DNA of 64,000 nt from JAEWSN01 sp942493335 (lineage in GTDB: Bacteria > Bacillota > Clostridia > DSM-8532). This document shows, piece by piece, positions 1-7,069 of the stretch (position 1 is its first letter; each line of letters begins with the position of its first letter). Where the stretch lies: positions 2,666,001-2,730,000 of the forward strand of contig OW818693.1 in NCBI GenBank assembly GCA_942493335.1. Direction: 5' to 3'. A program made the position numbers and the translations under genes. Under the pieces are notes generated by a model. It was given only the letters and a program-made list of their open reading frames with translations. It made no database searches and was not told where the DNA came from.

Positions 1-2
1 GC

Positions 3-611
3 CGTTTGAAGCGATACTCTACGGCAAAAATGACGCCGGAGGATATAAGCTCTCTTGCAGTTCTGAGCGGCTATGTGAAGAGTTACAAAAACGATAGTAA
101 TGCAACAATTCTCTCTAACAATATGGAAGTATTCTTCAATCCCAAAAGAGCGAAGCGCGCCTTTACTAAAGATAGTGAAGGGCTCAGAGTTACGTTCTCT
201 TCAGGGTTTAGCTACGATGGCTTGCGCGCATATGATTATAGCGTGGAGGAGGCCCACGACGACATATCTGAGCCTGCAATGGAGAAGCTCTCTGGTGAAA
301 TCGACTGGAGGAGTAGTCCCAGAGTAAAGTGCCGTGTTATTAATCATTTGGAATACTATGTTCAAGTGAAATTGGTTGACTACCATGAACAGGTAGGAAG
401 CATTCACATACAAGAACTCGGTAATGACTTTAGTGGTGGGAGTCGACCTGATGTGGGGAAAGTTTTCTATGCCACGGTCATCGGCCCACAGAACAAAGGT
501 TACTGGCAACTTTCGCTGAAAGACCAAAACGCGCAAGATAATGTGCTGGAAGTTCCGGATGCGTTACCGGATTGGAAAAAAAAGCTCATTAACGTAAAAA
601 TGCAGTTATAA
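3..611 (+). CDS. S1-domain protein of unknown role (probably 5'-partial)
   Basis: The reading frame is open from the left window edge, so the first start-like codon (TTG at 6) need not be the true start and the gene is probably truncated by the window. The last ~85 residues resemble an S1 RNA-binding fold: a start like RVKCRVINHLEYYVQVKL, a central GSIHIQEL resembling the usual 'G-hiSeL' strand, and an end like GYWQLSLKD matching the typical 'i.LSlKd'. The N-terminal ~110 residues are not recognised. S1 domains bind RNA or single-stranded nucleic acid; what this protein does is unknown. It lies on the island side of the tRNA-Ser fragment at 1961-2023, so it is probably accessory DNA. The S1 assignment rests on pattern only. 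Confidence 0.6.
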   Translation, partial: RLKRYSTAKMTPEDISSLAVLSGYVKSYKNDSNATILSNNMEVFFNPKRAKRAFTKDSEGLRVTFSSGFSYDGLRAYDYSVEEAHDDISEPAMEKLSGEIDWRSSPRVKCRVINHLEYYVQVKLVDYHEQVGSIHIQELGNDFSGGSRPDVGKVFYATVIGPQNKGYWQLSLKDQNAQDNVLEVPDALPDWKKKLINVKMQL

Positions 612-1068
612 GTCCTGATCATGCAATCTTCGTATACCCTGTCTTGCTTGTCCGCGTCAGCAGGGTCATTTGCAGGCCGTATTGCCTGGATAGCAATTGT
701 TACTTGCGGCATCGCTGGGAGTCTAGAAGTAGTATGTGCTAGCAGATAACCATACAAAAAGATATAGCGTTTTGCCTGTAAAACCCCTTTACTGGTCAAT
801 GTGTAACAATACATTTATTGTATCGATATCAGGTCATCACAGTGATGCACACTGTACCGCAATACTCGATGATTACCTCTACAAATCCTTCTGCCAGATC
901 TCACTTGTACAAACCAAAACCTGCTCCAGATTAGCGTCCAATAAAAGGTGAAATGAAATTTACCGCCACATTTTCATAACCTGAAAGCCGAAGTTTTGAT
1001 CCTGTCTCAGTAACCACCCAATAAGGCAGGCGCCCGACATAGCATACTATTGTCGGGCGCCTACCAAT
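612..1068. other. Intergenic stretch without a recognisable gene
   Basis: I see no convincing gene here: a 71-codon frame on the plus strand (736-951) has no clear ribosome binding site and no familiar protein pattern. The only structured element is the hairpin at 1028-1062. The A+T content and irregular codon use fit non-coding island DNA. Confidence 0.5.
1028..1062 (-). terminator. Hairpin downstream of the excisionase-like gene
   Basis: A perfect 12-bp inverted repeat (AGGCGCCCGACA at 1028-1039 and its complement at 1051-1062) with an 11-nt loop lies just past the stop codon of the minus-strand gene at 1069. The tract after the stem is only weakly T-rich, so it may terminate inefficiently or serve to stabilise the mRNA. 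Confidence 0.5.
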
Positions 1069-1629
1069 TCAGTCGTAATTTGACGCTTCGATCCTCACCC
1101 GCTTCGCCCTCATCCCGCGAAACCCCGGCCCCATGATGAAGTCCAGCAGATACACCTTCGGAATCATGTACCGCGTTCCCATATCGAAGTGCCCGAGCTT
1201 GCCCTTGTTGCACCAATCTGCGACCGAAGACTTCGTGTAGCCGGTGAACTTGGCCACCTCTTCAATGCACATGACATCCGAGTAGTAGGCGAGCAATTCG
1301 ATGAACCGGGCCATGATGGCATCCAGTTCTTCTTTCGTCCGCGGCCTTCTGGCTGCGGAAAGTGAATCACGGCCACCACGATACCAGCCCTTCGGCGCCG
1401 CATACAACGTTGGATTCTGTCCCCTTCGTTCCAGGAATGTGACAACATCGGCCTTGGCGATCCGGTACTTGTGGGTCATCTTGCCCGTGTTCACGGATGG
1501 AATCAGCCCATTCTCAAGCAGATGGGCAGCAGTCTTTTTACTCACTCGGCAGATGGCCCGCAGCTGTTCCATCGACAACGTGTCCGGATACACCTGCAGC
1601 GGATCGCGATGAACTTTCTTCTTCCTCAT
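1069..1629 (-). CDS. Excisionase-like protein with two helix-turn-helix segments
   Basis: 186 residues. Two separate MerR/excisionase-type (HTH_17-like) units are visible. The first is near residues 15-65, with LSMEQLRAICRVSKKTAAHLL followed by a wing-like KYRIAKADVVTFLERR. The second is near 118-170, with CIEEVAKFTGYTKSSVADWC followed by RYMIPKVYLLDFI. Each has the recombination-directionality-factor layout: helix-turn-helix, then a basic wing ending in a helix. The ATG at 1629 is preferred over the GTG at 1638 because GGAAGG sits 8 nt upstream of it. The gene starts about 330 bp from the tRNA-Ser fragment and runs away from it, the usual place for a xis gene at the end of an integrative element. 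No integrase is in the window, so it presumably lies to the left. A plain DNA-binding regulator is the alternative. Confidence 0.65.
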   Translation of the reverse strand: MRKKKVHRDPLQVYPDTLSMEQLRAICRVSKKTAAHLLENGLIPSVNTGKMTHKYRIAKADVVTFLERRGQNPTLYAAPKGWYRGGRDSLSAARRPRTKEELDAIMARFIELLAYYSDVMCIEEVAKFTGYTKSSVADWCNKGKLGHFDMGTRYMIPKVYLLDFIMGPGFRGMRAKRVRIEASNYD

Positions 1630-1703
1630 GGCGCGCACCTTCCAAAACTAGATTGTCAACGGCAGGCGCTCCATGGCGAAGATCCATCATCGGGACCGTC
1701 CGG

Positions 1704-1823
1704 TTCTCTCCCTTCTCCAAAGGAAACGTCCGGACCTCGGATTCGTGGCTGGCTGGCGTTCTCTCCAAATTCTCTCCGTTCTCTCCAAAATCTCTCCATT
1801 TTCCCGAAAATCGCGCGTTTTCG
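1704..1823. repeat. Cluster of short direct repeats near the attachment junction
   Basis: The octamer TTCTCTCC occurs at 1704, 1759, 1770 and 1779 with a near copy at 1790, spaced 9-11 bp apart within the last four. A small inverted repeat (CGAAAA at 1805, TTTTCG at 1818) follows. The cluster lies between the excisionase-like gene and the tRNA fragment, where arm-type integrase or excisionase sites are normally found. Function is inferred from position only. Confidence 0.45.
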
Positions 1824-1960
1824 CGGAGTGGTTCGCACCCATTCCAGCGAAAGGATTTGAGGCGCTTTCGGGCATGAAAAAAGCGGTCAGAGACCGGGTT
1901 GCAGGATTCCGCCAGCTTCCCGGTTCCGCCGCTATCTTCCACGAAAGTCCTAATCGCCGA

Positions 1961-2023
1961 CTTGTCTCGAAATCGAGTTGTCCTGGAAGGGACGCGAGGG
2001 TTCGAATCCCTCCTTCTCCGCCA
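1961..2023 (+). tRNA. 3' fragment of a tRNA-Ser(CGA) gene, probable attachment-site scar
   Basis: Everything from the anticodon loop to CCA is present. The loop CTCGAAA has anticodon CGA (1966-1972). A long variable arm pairs GTCC with GGAC. The T arm is GAGGG-TTCGAAT-CCCTC (1996-2012), and the acceptor strand CTTCTCC-G-CCA ends at 2023. The matching 5' acceptor strand GGAGAAG and any D arm are absent upstream. The 5' anticodon strand (CTTGT) pairs poorly with TCGAG, with a T-T mismatch and a T-G pair. The break therefore falls at the anticodon stem-loop, a common crossover point for tyrosine recombinases. The fragment cannot make a functional tRNA; the reconstituted copy would be at the other end of the element, off the left edge. 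Confidence 0.8.
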
Positions 2024-2029
2024 AAACCC

Positions 2030-2070
2030 GCTGCTGGCCTGTGTTACAGGCCAGCAGCATTTTTCTTTCT
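2030..2070 (+). terminator. Rho-independent terminator of the tRNA-Ser locus
   Basis: A perfect 13-bp stem (GCTGCTGGCCTGT at 2030-2042 with its complement at 2046-2058) with a 3-nt loop is followed by a T-rich tract at 2060-2070, seven nucleotides after the tRNA CCA. It shows that this side of the junction is the original chromosomal 3' flank of the tRNA gene. Confidence 0.9.
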
Positions 2071-2466
2071 CCGAGCTTTTCACGCGATTTTCCATCAGTA
2101 TTTCCCATTTGTTCTTTAAGCTTTCCAAAGTAAGCACTGGTGGTACAAGAAGACGTAAATGACATTTTTGTACGTACGATAAAGACAATTTGGAGGCGAC
2201 CCCTCAATGTTCAGCCCCGATATGCTCCTGTCCATGATGGAAAAGAACAATGCTATGTGTCCGCTTCTTCTCTGCGCAATCTTGGGATTGACACAAAAAT
2301 CCTCCAGCGGATGGCTGCGCGGGGAGAGATCGAGCGCTTGTCTCAAGGGCTCTACATGAGCGCAGATCGCATGGAGGATCCCCTTTTTCGTTGCCATGTG
2401 TCGTTGTCCTCAAGGTGTATTCAGTATGAACTCAGCCTTGTTCCTGCACCAACTCACGGATCGGAC

Positions 2467-3793
2467 GGGTCTGTAAACATTTTTGTGCTAATGGCTTTCC
2501 GTCACGGTAATGAACTGGTGACCCGCTCCGGGAAGTACACAGATAATTGTAACAGAATCTGTCCCCAGTTTTGAATCCTACCTGTCCACTTTCGCAAAAC
2601 ATCCTGTGTAGCCATGTACAGCGATTTGAGCAGGGCCTCGTCGTTCGGAAAGATACTCTTGCCTTTGGTCACTTTCCGCAGCTGGCGATTGTAACTCTCA
2701 ATCATGTTGGTGGTGTAGATGATCTTCCGTATCTCTGGTGGGTACTTGTAGAAGGTCGAAAGCTCTGCCCAGTTGCTCTCCCAAGAACGGACTATCAGCG
2801 GGTATTTACTGCCCCATTTCTCGGTGAACACTTGCAATTGCTGCCTTCCGAGGTCCTCGCTGGCAGCTTGGTAAATCGGCTTGAGATCAGCGGTGACTTT
2901 CTTGAGGTCCTTGTAGGAGACATAGCGTACCGAGTTTCTGACCTGGTGAACGATGCATTTCTGGATCTCAGTGGCCGGATAGCTGGCTCGAATTGCTTCC
3001 GAAAATCCGGTCAGATTGTCGACACTGGCAATCAGGATGTCCTGGACACCTCGATTCCTCAGTTCATTCAGAACCGACAACCAGAACTTGCTGCTCTCGC
3101 TCTCGCCTATCCACATCCCCAGTACATCCTTGTTCCCATCCAAATCGACGCCGATCGCCATATATGCCGCCTTGTTCTGGATGAACCCGTCCTCGCGCAC
3201 CTTGAAATGAATGGCGTCCAGGAATACAATCGCGTAAACCCGTTGCAATGGACGGTTTTGCCACTCCTTGACCAATGGAAGGATTTTGCCGGTTACATTG
3301 GAAATGAGAGTCGGCGAGACGTCCACGCCGTACAATTGGTTCAGGTAATCCTGAATCTCCCGAATACTGACTCCTTTAGCGTAAAGGGCTAGAATCTGGC
3401 CTTCTATCCCGGTCACATTCTTTTGGTGCTTCTTGACCACAACCGGTTCGAATGACCCATTTCGATCTCGTGGAACCGTCAGATCCACTTCGCCGTACTC
3501 GCTGCGAACCGTCTTTGTGCTGTGCCCATTTCGTCGATTATCAGTGGACTTCCCAGCCTTTTCGCTCTTGCCATAACCCAGGTCGGTATCCAGCTCAGCT
3601 TCCAGCATCTCCTGCAGGGCATCCTTGAACAGTTCTTTCAGGGCGTTCTGGGCATCGTCAGCGGTCACCAGGTTATTCTCCTTGATGAACGCCCTCAATT
3701 GTTCTTTCGTCCATAACTTCTTTTCCATTGCTTCTGGCCTCCATATCCTATTTATTATGGTAAAGTCATTAGCACAAACTATTTTACAGACTC
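2467..3793 (-). mobile_element. Intact IS256-family insertion sequence
   Basis: 1327 bp. The terminal inverted repeats are about 33 bp with roughly 26 matches (GRGTCTGTAAA at both outer ends and TTGTGCTAATG further in, at 2467-2499 and 3761-3793). They are flanked by an exact 8-bp target duplication, GATCGGAC, at 2459-2466 and 3794-3801. One full-length transposase fills the element. An exact duplication and an undamaged transposase point to recent insertion, and the element may still be mobile. It landed in the already degraded abiEi gene. Confidence 0.93.
2502..3728 (-). CDS. IS256-family (mutator-type) transposase
   Basis: 408 residues, normal length for the family. The N-terminal region has the conserved EMLEAELDTDLGYGKSEKAG and the 'NRRNGHSTKTVRSEYGEVDL' type of segment. 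The DDE centre is visible as FLDAIHFKVRE (first D), ASVDNLTGFSEAI (second D) and TTNMIESYNRQLRK (E), with the intervening CIVHQVRNSVRYVSYKD signature. The ATG at 3728 starts MEKKLWTKEQ; the frame stays open further upstream, but that extension enters the terminal repeat and has no family resemblance. A GGAGGCCAGAAGCA stretch precedes it. The enzyme cuts and joins the element ends by a copy-out mechanism. No damage is visible. Confidence 0.93.
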   Translation of the reverse strand: MEKKLWTKEQLRAFIKENNLVTADDAQNALKELFKDALQEMLEAELDTDLGYGKSEKAGKSTDNRRNGHSTKTVRSEYGEVDLTVPRDRNGSFEPVVVKKHQKNVTGIEGQILALYAKGVSIREIQDYLNQLYGVDVSPTLISNVTGKILPLVKEWQNRPLQRVYAIVFLDAIHFKVREDGFIQNKAAYMAIGVDLDGNKDVLGMWIGESESSKFWLSVLNELRNRGVQDILIASVDNLTGFSEAIRASYPATEIQKCIVHQVRNSVRYVSYKDLKKVTADLKPIYQAASEDLGRQQLQVFTEKWGSKYPLIVRSWESNWAELSTFYKYPPEIRKIIYTTNMIESYNRQLRKVTKGKSIFPNDEALLKSLYMATQDVLRKWTGRIQNWGQILLQLSVYFPERVTSSLP

Positions 3794-4139
3794 GATCGGA
3801 CCCCCATAACAACTGTGCATGCCGATTCCCTCAGGTACAAACACAGCGCTACTCAAAGAACCTGGGTTCCGCTTCTTTTATCTGATAAGTGAGCCATGGA
3901 CATTGCGCCGTTCGTCCATCATGACTCCTTTGGGAATCCTGTATCCGTGTACGATCTTGAGCGAATTCTTGTCGATCGCGTGCGGAGAATTAACGTCCTG
4001 GACCGGGACGAGGTATTGTCTGCTATCAAATCATACACACTTGGATGAAGGTTCGGGATCAATCAAAACTCCTATTATGCGCTGAAGCCTTTCGCGTCAG
4101 GGAGCAAGTCTGGCAGTACTTGAAGGTATTATCGCGATT

Positions 4140-4253
4140 GGAAGCCCCAACCAACTGAAAGACCGTTTGCGGAACAAGGAGCGTCAACTTGGCATTCCGA
4201 CCAACACACTTATCCACACGCACATGATGGAGCGCCTGCTTGAACGAAGTTGA
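4140..4253 (+). pseudogene. Truncated N-terminus of an AbiEii-type toxin gene
   Basis: A 37-codon open frame contains NQLKDRLRNKERQLGIPTNT and then MMERLLERS, which resembles the first 40 residues of AbiEii nucleotidyltransferase-like toxins (an Arg-Leu-Lys helix followed by an 'ERfLyRLS' helix). It overlaps the end of the abiEi remnant, as in real AbiE operons, then stops. The nucleotidyltransferase core is missing and is replaced by DNA resembling a transposase fragment. The toxin cannot be functional here. Identification rests on a short segment plus its position after abiEi. Confidence 0.55.
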
Positions 4254-4425
4254 TACCGTTTCCTGGCTTCTGTTCTGTCTGTGCGCGGTTTTGTGACGGT
4301 TCCGGTGGTCTTCCTTCTCTTTCACTTCCAGAGGACTTCGCGTGCTCTTCTTCGATGAAGTCCCACGGGATTGCCTCGGCAGCCATTTCCCATCGATTGC
4401 CACGGGGCAACTCAAGTTTTCAACA
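4254..4425 (-). pseudogene. Transposase N-terminal remnant (IS1182/IS5-like)
   Basis: On the minus strand a short frame reads LELPRGNRWEMAAEAIPWDF followed by IEEEHA. This matches the opening of IS1182/IS5-like transposases, whose N-termini contain 'NRWv.lA..IPWd.iEeeYa'. The match fades after about 30 residues and there is a stop just upstream. It abuts the truncated AbiEii fragment, so a rearrangement involving this element probably removed the toxin gene's 3' end. Confidence 0.5.
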
Positions 4426-4491
4426 ACAGCATACCACACAATATGCATGTAATCCTTTATTTGCAATGGTCTTGGTGTTATTCAGTAATCT

Positions 4492-5823
4492 CTAAGTAGG
4501 AATATTCATTGCTTTTGCCTTGGTTTTCATCAGTGCTTTATCATAAGTCAAATCGCCCGACTTAAAAGCGGATAGCATGATCCCTATCAGAGACATATTC
4601 GCAATGGTAGCCGCGCCTCCATATGAAATCAGCGGGAGCGACGGTGAGAAAAGCAACTGGTATCCTAAGTTGCAGATAATATAGATAACTATTTGTATGC
4701 ATAGCGTCATGAGTACAGAAACCGATACCCACCGCCCTAGAATGCTTTTTTGCTTTGCACACAGCATGTAAATTCGAACGATGAACGTGCCTAACACAAA
4801 CAGAAGGATACCCAACGAAATCCACCCAAACCGTTGTATCAAGTAAGTAAGGACGAAATCGGTACTTAACAGCACCCCCCCCAGAGGAGTCCCAATATAT
4901 TCGCTTTCCCCAAGGAATTTTGCATGCTGAACAACCTCGCGGATCAGTGTTGACATATATCCGGCGCCAAGGGGATCTGTCTCCGGATGAAGAAACACTT
5001 CAATCCGGCGTATTTGATATCCCGCTAATAAGGATGCAGACATAAACAAACCGACAATGACTGCTATAGCCCCTGGGACATAGACAAGCAGCATTGCTTT
5101 TATTTTCCCGATGCCAAACCACCCTTTTTGTATGCCGTAAGTTACCAAAGCCAAGCAGGATACCACAAGAATGAATACACTTGAAACCGAGACATCCCTC
5201 AAGCCCAAACACATGGGTATAAGGAGGAATGCACCCGAGATTGAAAGCCCGAGACTACTTTTTTTCCTGAAGCTGTATACAATTCCAACGAAAGCAGTTG
5301 GAAAGAGTAGAAGGATATAACGAGTATAGTAATAATAGCCATTAATCATCGGCGAAACAAGTGTAGCAATCATCATCATGGCACTCAATCCTAAAAAAAC
5401 CGTCTTGGGGTATTTGCCAATAATAGTGAAATCAATGAAATAGGCGACAGCCATGCATCCAAGTCCTATGACTACGCTGAGAAGGCTCTTTGCGATATTT
5501 GCAGAATTGCCCGTGTCGTTCGCGATGGATATTCGAATGATGAAACCCAGCATCAGTATGATTCCTGTCCAGATGACAAGGCTCCATTCTGTTTTGGGTC
5601 TATGCGCATGATCGAGCTGCGAGCCGACGAGCACCGGATCCCCCATTTCAAGGATTGCTTTACTCGTTGCCTCACTCTCCGTTAAGCCGGTTTCCAGATA
5701 CGCATTCCTTTGATCGAGAATATGATGTTCCATCTCTTCGGAAATCATGTCATGCGCTTTTTTCCACCTGATTTGATCGCATACCGTCTTCAGATAATCA
5801 TTGATAGCCTCAGATTGCTGCAT
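4492..5823 (-). CDS. SEDS (FtsW/RodA/SpoVE)-family membrane protein with an N-terminal HAAS-like domain
   Basis: 443 residues. Residues 1-75 form a soluble helical segment (EAINDYLKTVCDQI, EMEHHILDQRNAYLETGLTE, EMGDPVLVG) typical of the HAAS/permease-prefix domains found beside PadR regulators. The rest has about ten membrane segments with SEDS signatures: YQIRRIEVFLHPETDPLGAGY, a TDF motif in LLSTDFVLTYLIQRFG, and LPLISYGGAATIANMSLIGI near the C-terminus. SEDS proteins polymerise glycan strands of peptidoglycan. The 'EElG' stretch found after TDF in typical members reads QRFG here, so glycosyltransferase activity is uncertain. The ATG at 5823 fits an AGAGGGGG site 8 nt upstream and overlaps the end of the padR-like gene, so the two are translationally coupled and share the promoter at 6210-6238. 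Confidence 0.85.
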   Translation of the reverse strand: MQQSEAINDYLKTVCDQIRWKKAHDMISEEMEHHILDQRNAYLETGLTESEATSKAILEMGDPVLVGSQLDHAHRPKTEWSLVIWTGIILMLGFIIRISIANDTGNSANIAKSLLSVVIGLGCMAVAYFIDFTIIGKYPKTVFLGLSAMMMIATLVSPMINGYYYYTRYILLLFPTAFVGIVYSFRKKSSLGLSISGAFLLIPMCLGLRDVSVSSVFILVVSCLALVTYGIQKGWFGIGKIKAMLLVYVPGAIAVIVGLFMSASLLAGYQIRRIEVFLHPETDPLGAGYMSTLIREVVQHAKFLGESEYIGTPLGGVLLSTDFVLTYLIQRFGWISLGILLFVLGTFIVRIYMLCAKQKSILGRWVSVSVLMTLCIQIVIYIICNLGYQLLFSPSLPLISYGGAATIANMSLIGIMLSAFKSGDLTYDKALMKTKAKAMNIPT

Positions 5824-6157
5824 GATGAGCACCCCCTCTTAGTACTTGATTCACCGCAAGCGAGTAGGCATCCCATTCGTCTTTTTTATCTGATAATAAT
5901 CCTTGACCCTTTTTCGTGATGTGATAGTATTTTCTGACTCTCGCACTATCTGTATTCTCGTCATAGGATTGAAGCATTCCCTTTTCTTCAAGAGCATGGA
6001 GCAGCGGATAAAGAGTTCCCGCTTTGAGTGAAAAAGTCTGGTTGGACCTGGCCGAAAGCTCTTCAATCATTTCATATCCATACATATCCTTGCCTTCAAG
6101 CAGTTTTAGCAGGAGCAGCGTGGTACTTCCCGTGAGCAGGCTTTTATCAATATTCAT
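5810..6157 (-). CDS. PadR-family transcriptional regulator
   Basis: 115 residues, the size of compact PadR proteins. The winged helix is clear: STTLLLLKLLEGKDMYGYEM, then FSLKAGTLYPLLHALEEKGM and the wing VRKYYHITKKGQGLL. The ATG at 6157 follows GGAGG with good spacing; an in-frame extension upstream would lie inside the operator. Short PadR proteins bind inverted repeats over their own promoter and release on ligand binding. A perfect 15-bp inverted repeat overlaps the promoter here, so autoregulation is likely. It is cotranscribed with the SEDS-family gene it overlaps, making that membrane protein the probable regulated output. Confidence 0.92.
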   Translation of the reverse strand: MNIDKSLLTGSTTLLLLKLLEGKDMYGYEMIEELSARSNQTFSLKAGTLYPLLHALEEKGMLQSYDENTDSARVRKYYHITKKGQGLLSDKKDEWDAYSLAVNQVLRGGAHHAAI

Positions 6158-6188
6158 ACGAATACCTCCGAATCGGATCGATATATAT

Positions 6189-6238
6189 ATATCGGCCATC
6201 TATGTATCGATTATATATAGATGGCCGATATACGTCAA
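6189..6238 (-). promoter_or_regulatory. padR promoter with overlapping operator palindrome
   Basis: On the minus strand, TTGACG (6233-6238) and TATAAT (6210-6215) are separated by exactly 17 bp. A perfect inverted repeat, ATATCGGCCATCTAT at 6189-6203 and its complement at 6217-6231, has a 13-nt spacer. One arm fills the -35/-10 spacer and the other lies just downstream of the -10, so a bound dimer would block polymerase. The promoter is read directly from sequence; PadR as the ligand of the repeat is inferred from adjacency. Confidence 0.88.
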
Positions 6239-6242
6239 CCCG

Positions 6243-6269
6243 CGACAGTTATTTTGTAAATAACTGTCG
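6243..6269. repeat. Second inverted repeat upstream of padR
   Basis: Perfect 12-bp arms CGACAGTTATTT (6243-6254) and AAATAACTGTCG (6258-6269) with a 3-nt spacer lie just upstream of the -35 box. There is no T-tract on the minus strand. It could be another operator or a hairpin isolating the promoter. The remaining sequence to 6487 holds nothing I recognise. Confidence 0.6.
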
Positions 6270-6487
6270 TCCATCCATATGCCCAACAGTAGATTCGTCT
6301 GCTGTATCTTCATAACGAAACACATTTTTTGCGAGTGGTTCGAATGAATTTCCGCTTACAGCTATCATCAGTTGACAACAGCAAGTTACAGGAGCAACCC
6401 GCTGAGGAACAGATATGAACAGTGTAATATTGCCTTGTACAACATTAGCTGGTTTCTGTTATTCTGATTTGTATGCATTTTCGATTA

Positions 6488-7030
6488 TTACTCTATTATG
6501 GTCACAACAAATACGCAGCGTTTAGAACCACGAAGCGCTGATTCCTTTACCTGAACATCTACTTTTTTGTTCAGAATTGTTTCATAGGTATATTTCTGCC
6601 ATCCCACAGAACAGTTGCAGTAAATAGGTGAGATATTGCTTGTATCAACTAATCTACAGTCACATTCACGTTCCTTCGTTGTTACTGTAATGATTTCTGC
6701 TCTTTTGTCATATACAATCTCTTCACCTGAATGCTGATACATGAACGCAAAAAACCCTTCAGGATCACCTTTGTACTGCTCTGCCCATCCTAAATTTCTT
6801 GCACAGTTACGCCCTAATTGTTCAAGTATAATGGATTGTTCCTTCTCCCCAAGATGCTCACCAATCTGTTCCCACATCTTGCCGGTCTGTTTTTTGGAAT
6901 GTTCCAGCCACCAGTTTGCACGTCTATAGTCCTCTTCTGCTTTTTTTCTTGCAGTATTGCATTCCATCATACAGGTATCACATGCAGCATTTGTTACCTG
7001 TGTTTCCTTGATTCCATCCCCTGTACCCAT
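6488..7030 (-). CDS. Cysteine-rich protein of unknown function
   Basis: 180 residues, cytoplasmic, no signal peptide. The N-terminus carries CDTCMMEC, a helical Trp/Glu/Lys-rich middle follows (residues 35-85), and the second half has CDC, YCNC and a terminal strand pair around SALRGSKRCVFVVTI. The C-terminal layout, G-W..Y-E....V.V.V.ES.L.G...C.F.V, recalls the small ligand or metal-binding fold of V4R/ATC-hydrolase-like domains, but I would not assign a function. A GGAGAGG site precedes the ATG at 7030. The gene lies just downstream of an ABC transporter remnant on the same strand, and may be the survivor of an operon whose transporter decayed. Confidence 0.75.
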   Translation of the reverse strand: MGTGDGIKETQVTNAACDTCMMECNTARKKAEEDYRRANWWLEHSKKQTGKMWEQIGEHLGEKEQSIILEQLGRNCARNLGWAEQYKGDPEGFFAFMYQHSGEEIVYDKRAEIITVTTKERECDCRLVDTSNISPIYCNCSVGWQKYTYETILNKKVDVQVKESALRGSKRCVFVVTIIE

Positions 7031-7069
7031 AAGTATCCTCTCCTTCTGGCAAATACTTTTACCCTACAA

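Larger units (their letters stand above)
2207..4158 (+). pseudogene. abiEi: AbiEi-type antitoxin gene, frameshifted and split by an IS256 element
   Basis: An ATG at 2207 with GGAGG 10 nt upstream begins a protein resembling the AbiEi family of type IV toxin-antitoxin (abortive infection) antitoxins. Recognisable pieces in shifting frames are the N-terminal winged helix (YVSASSLRNLGIDTKILQRM, then GEIERLSQGLYM), the core FSMNSALFLHQLTDRTPITTV that spans the IS insertion point, FGNPVSVYDLERILVDRVRR, and the C-terminal FRVREQVWQYLKVL. At least one frameshift lies near 2270, another near 2385, and there are stops near 3887 and 4044. With the IS (2467-3793) removed, the halves rejoin exactly at the target duplication. 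The gene decayed independently of the insertion. The family call is from motif memory. Confidence 0.7.

Noticed and set aside
736..951. 71-codon plus-strand frame near the left end
   Set aside because: No start signal and no protein-like pattern.
1538..2207. Minus-strand frames ending with protein text like EGFEPSRP
   Set aside because: This text is the well-known antisense translation of a tRNA T arm; the frames run across the tRNA fragment and terminator and have no start signals.
2571..3392. 273-codon plus-strand frame inside the IS256 element
   Set aside because: Antisense to a clear transposase with catalytic motifs; no ribosome binding site or family resemblance.
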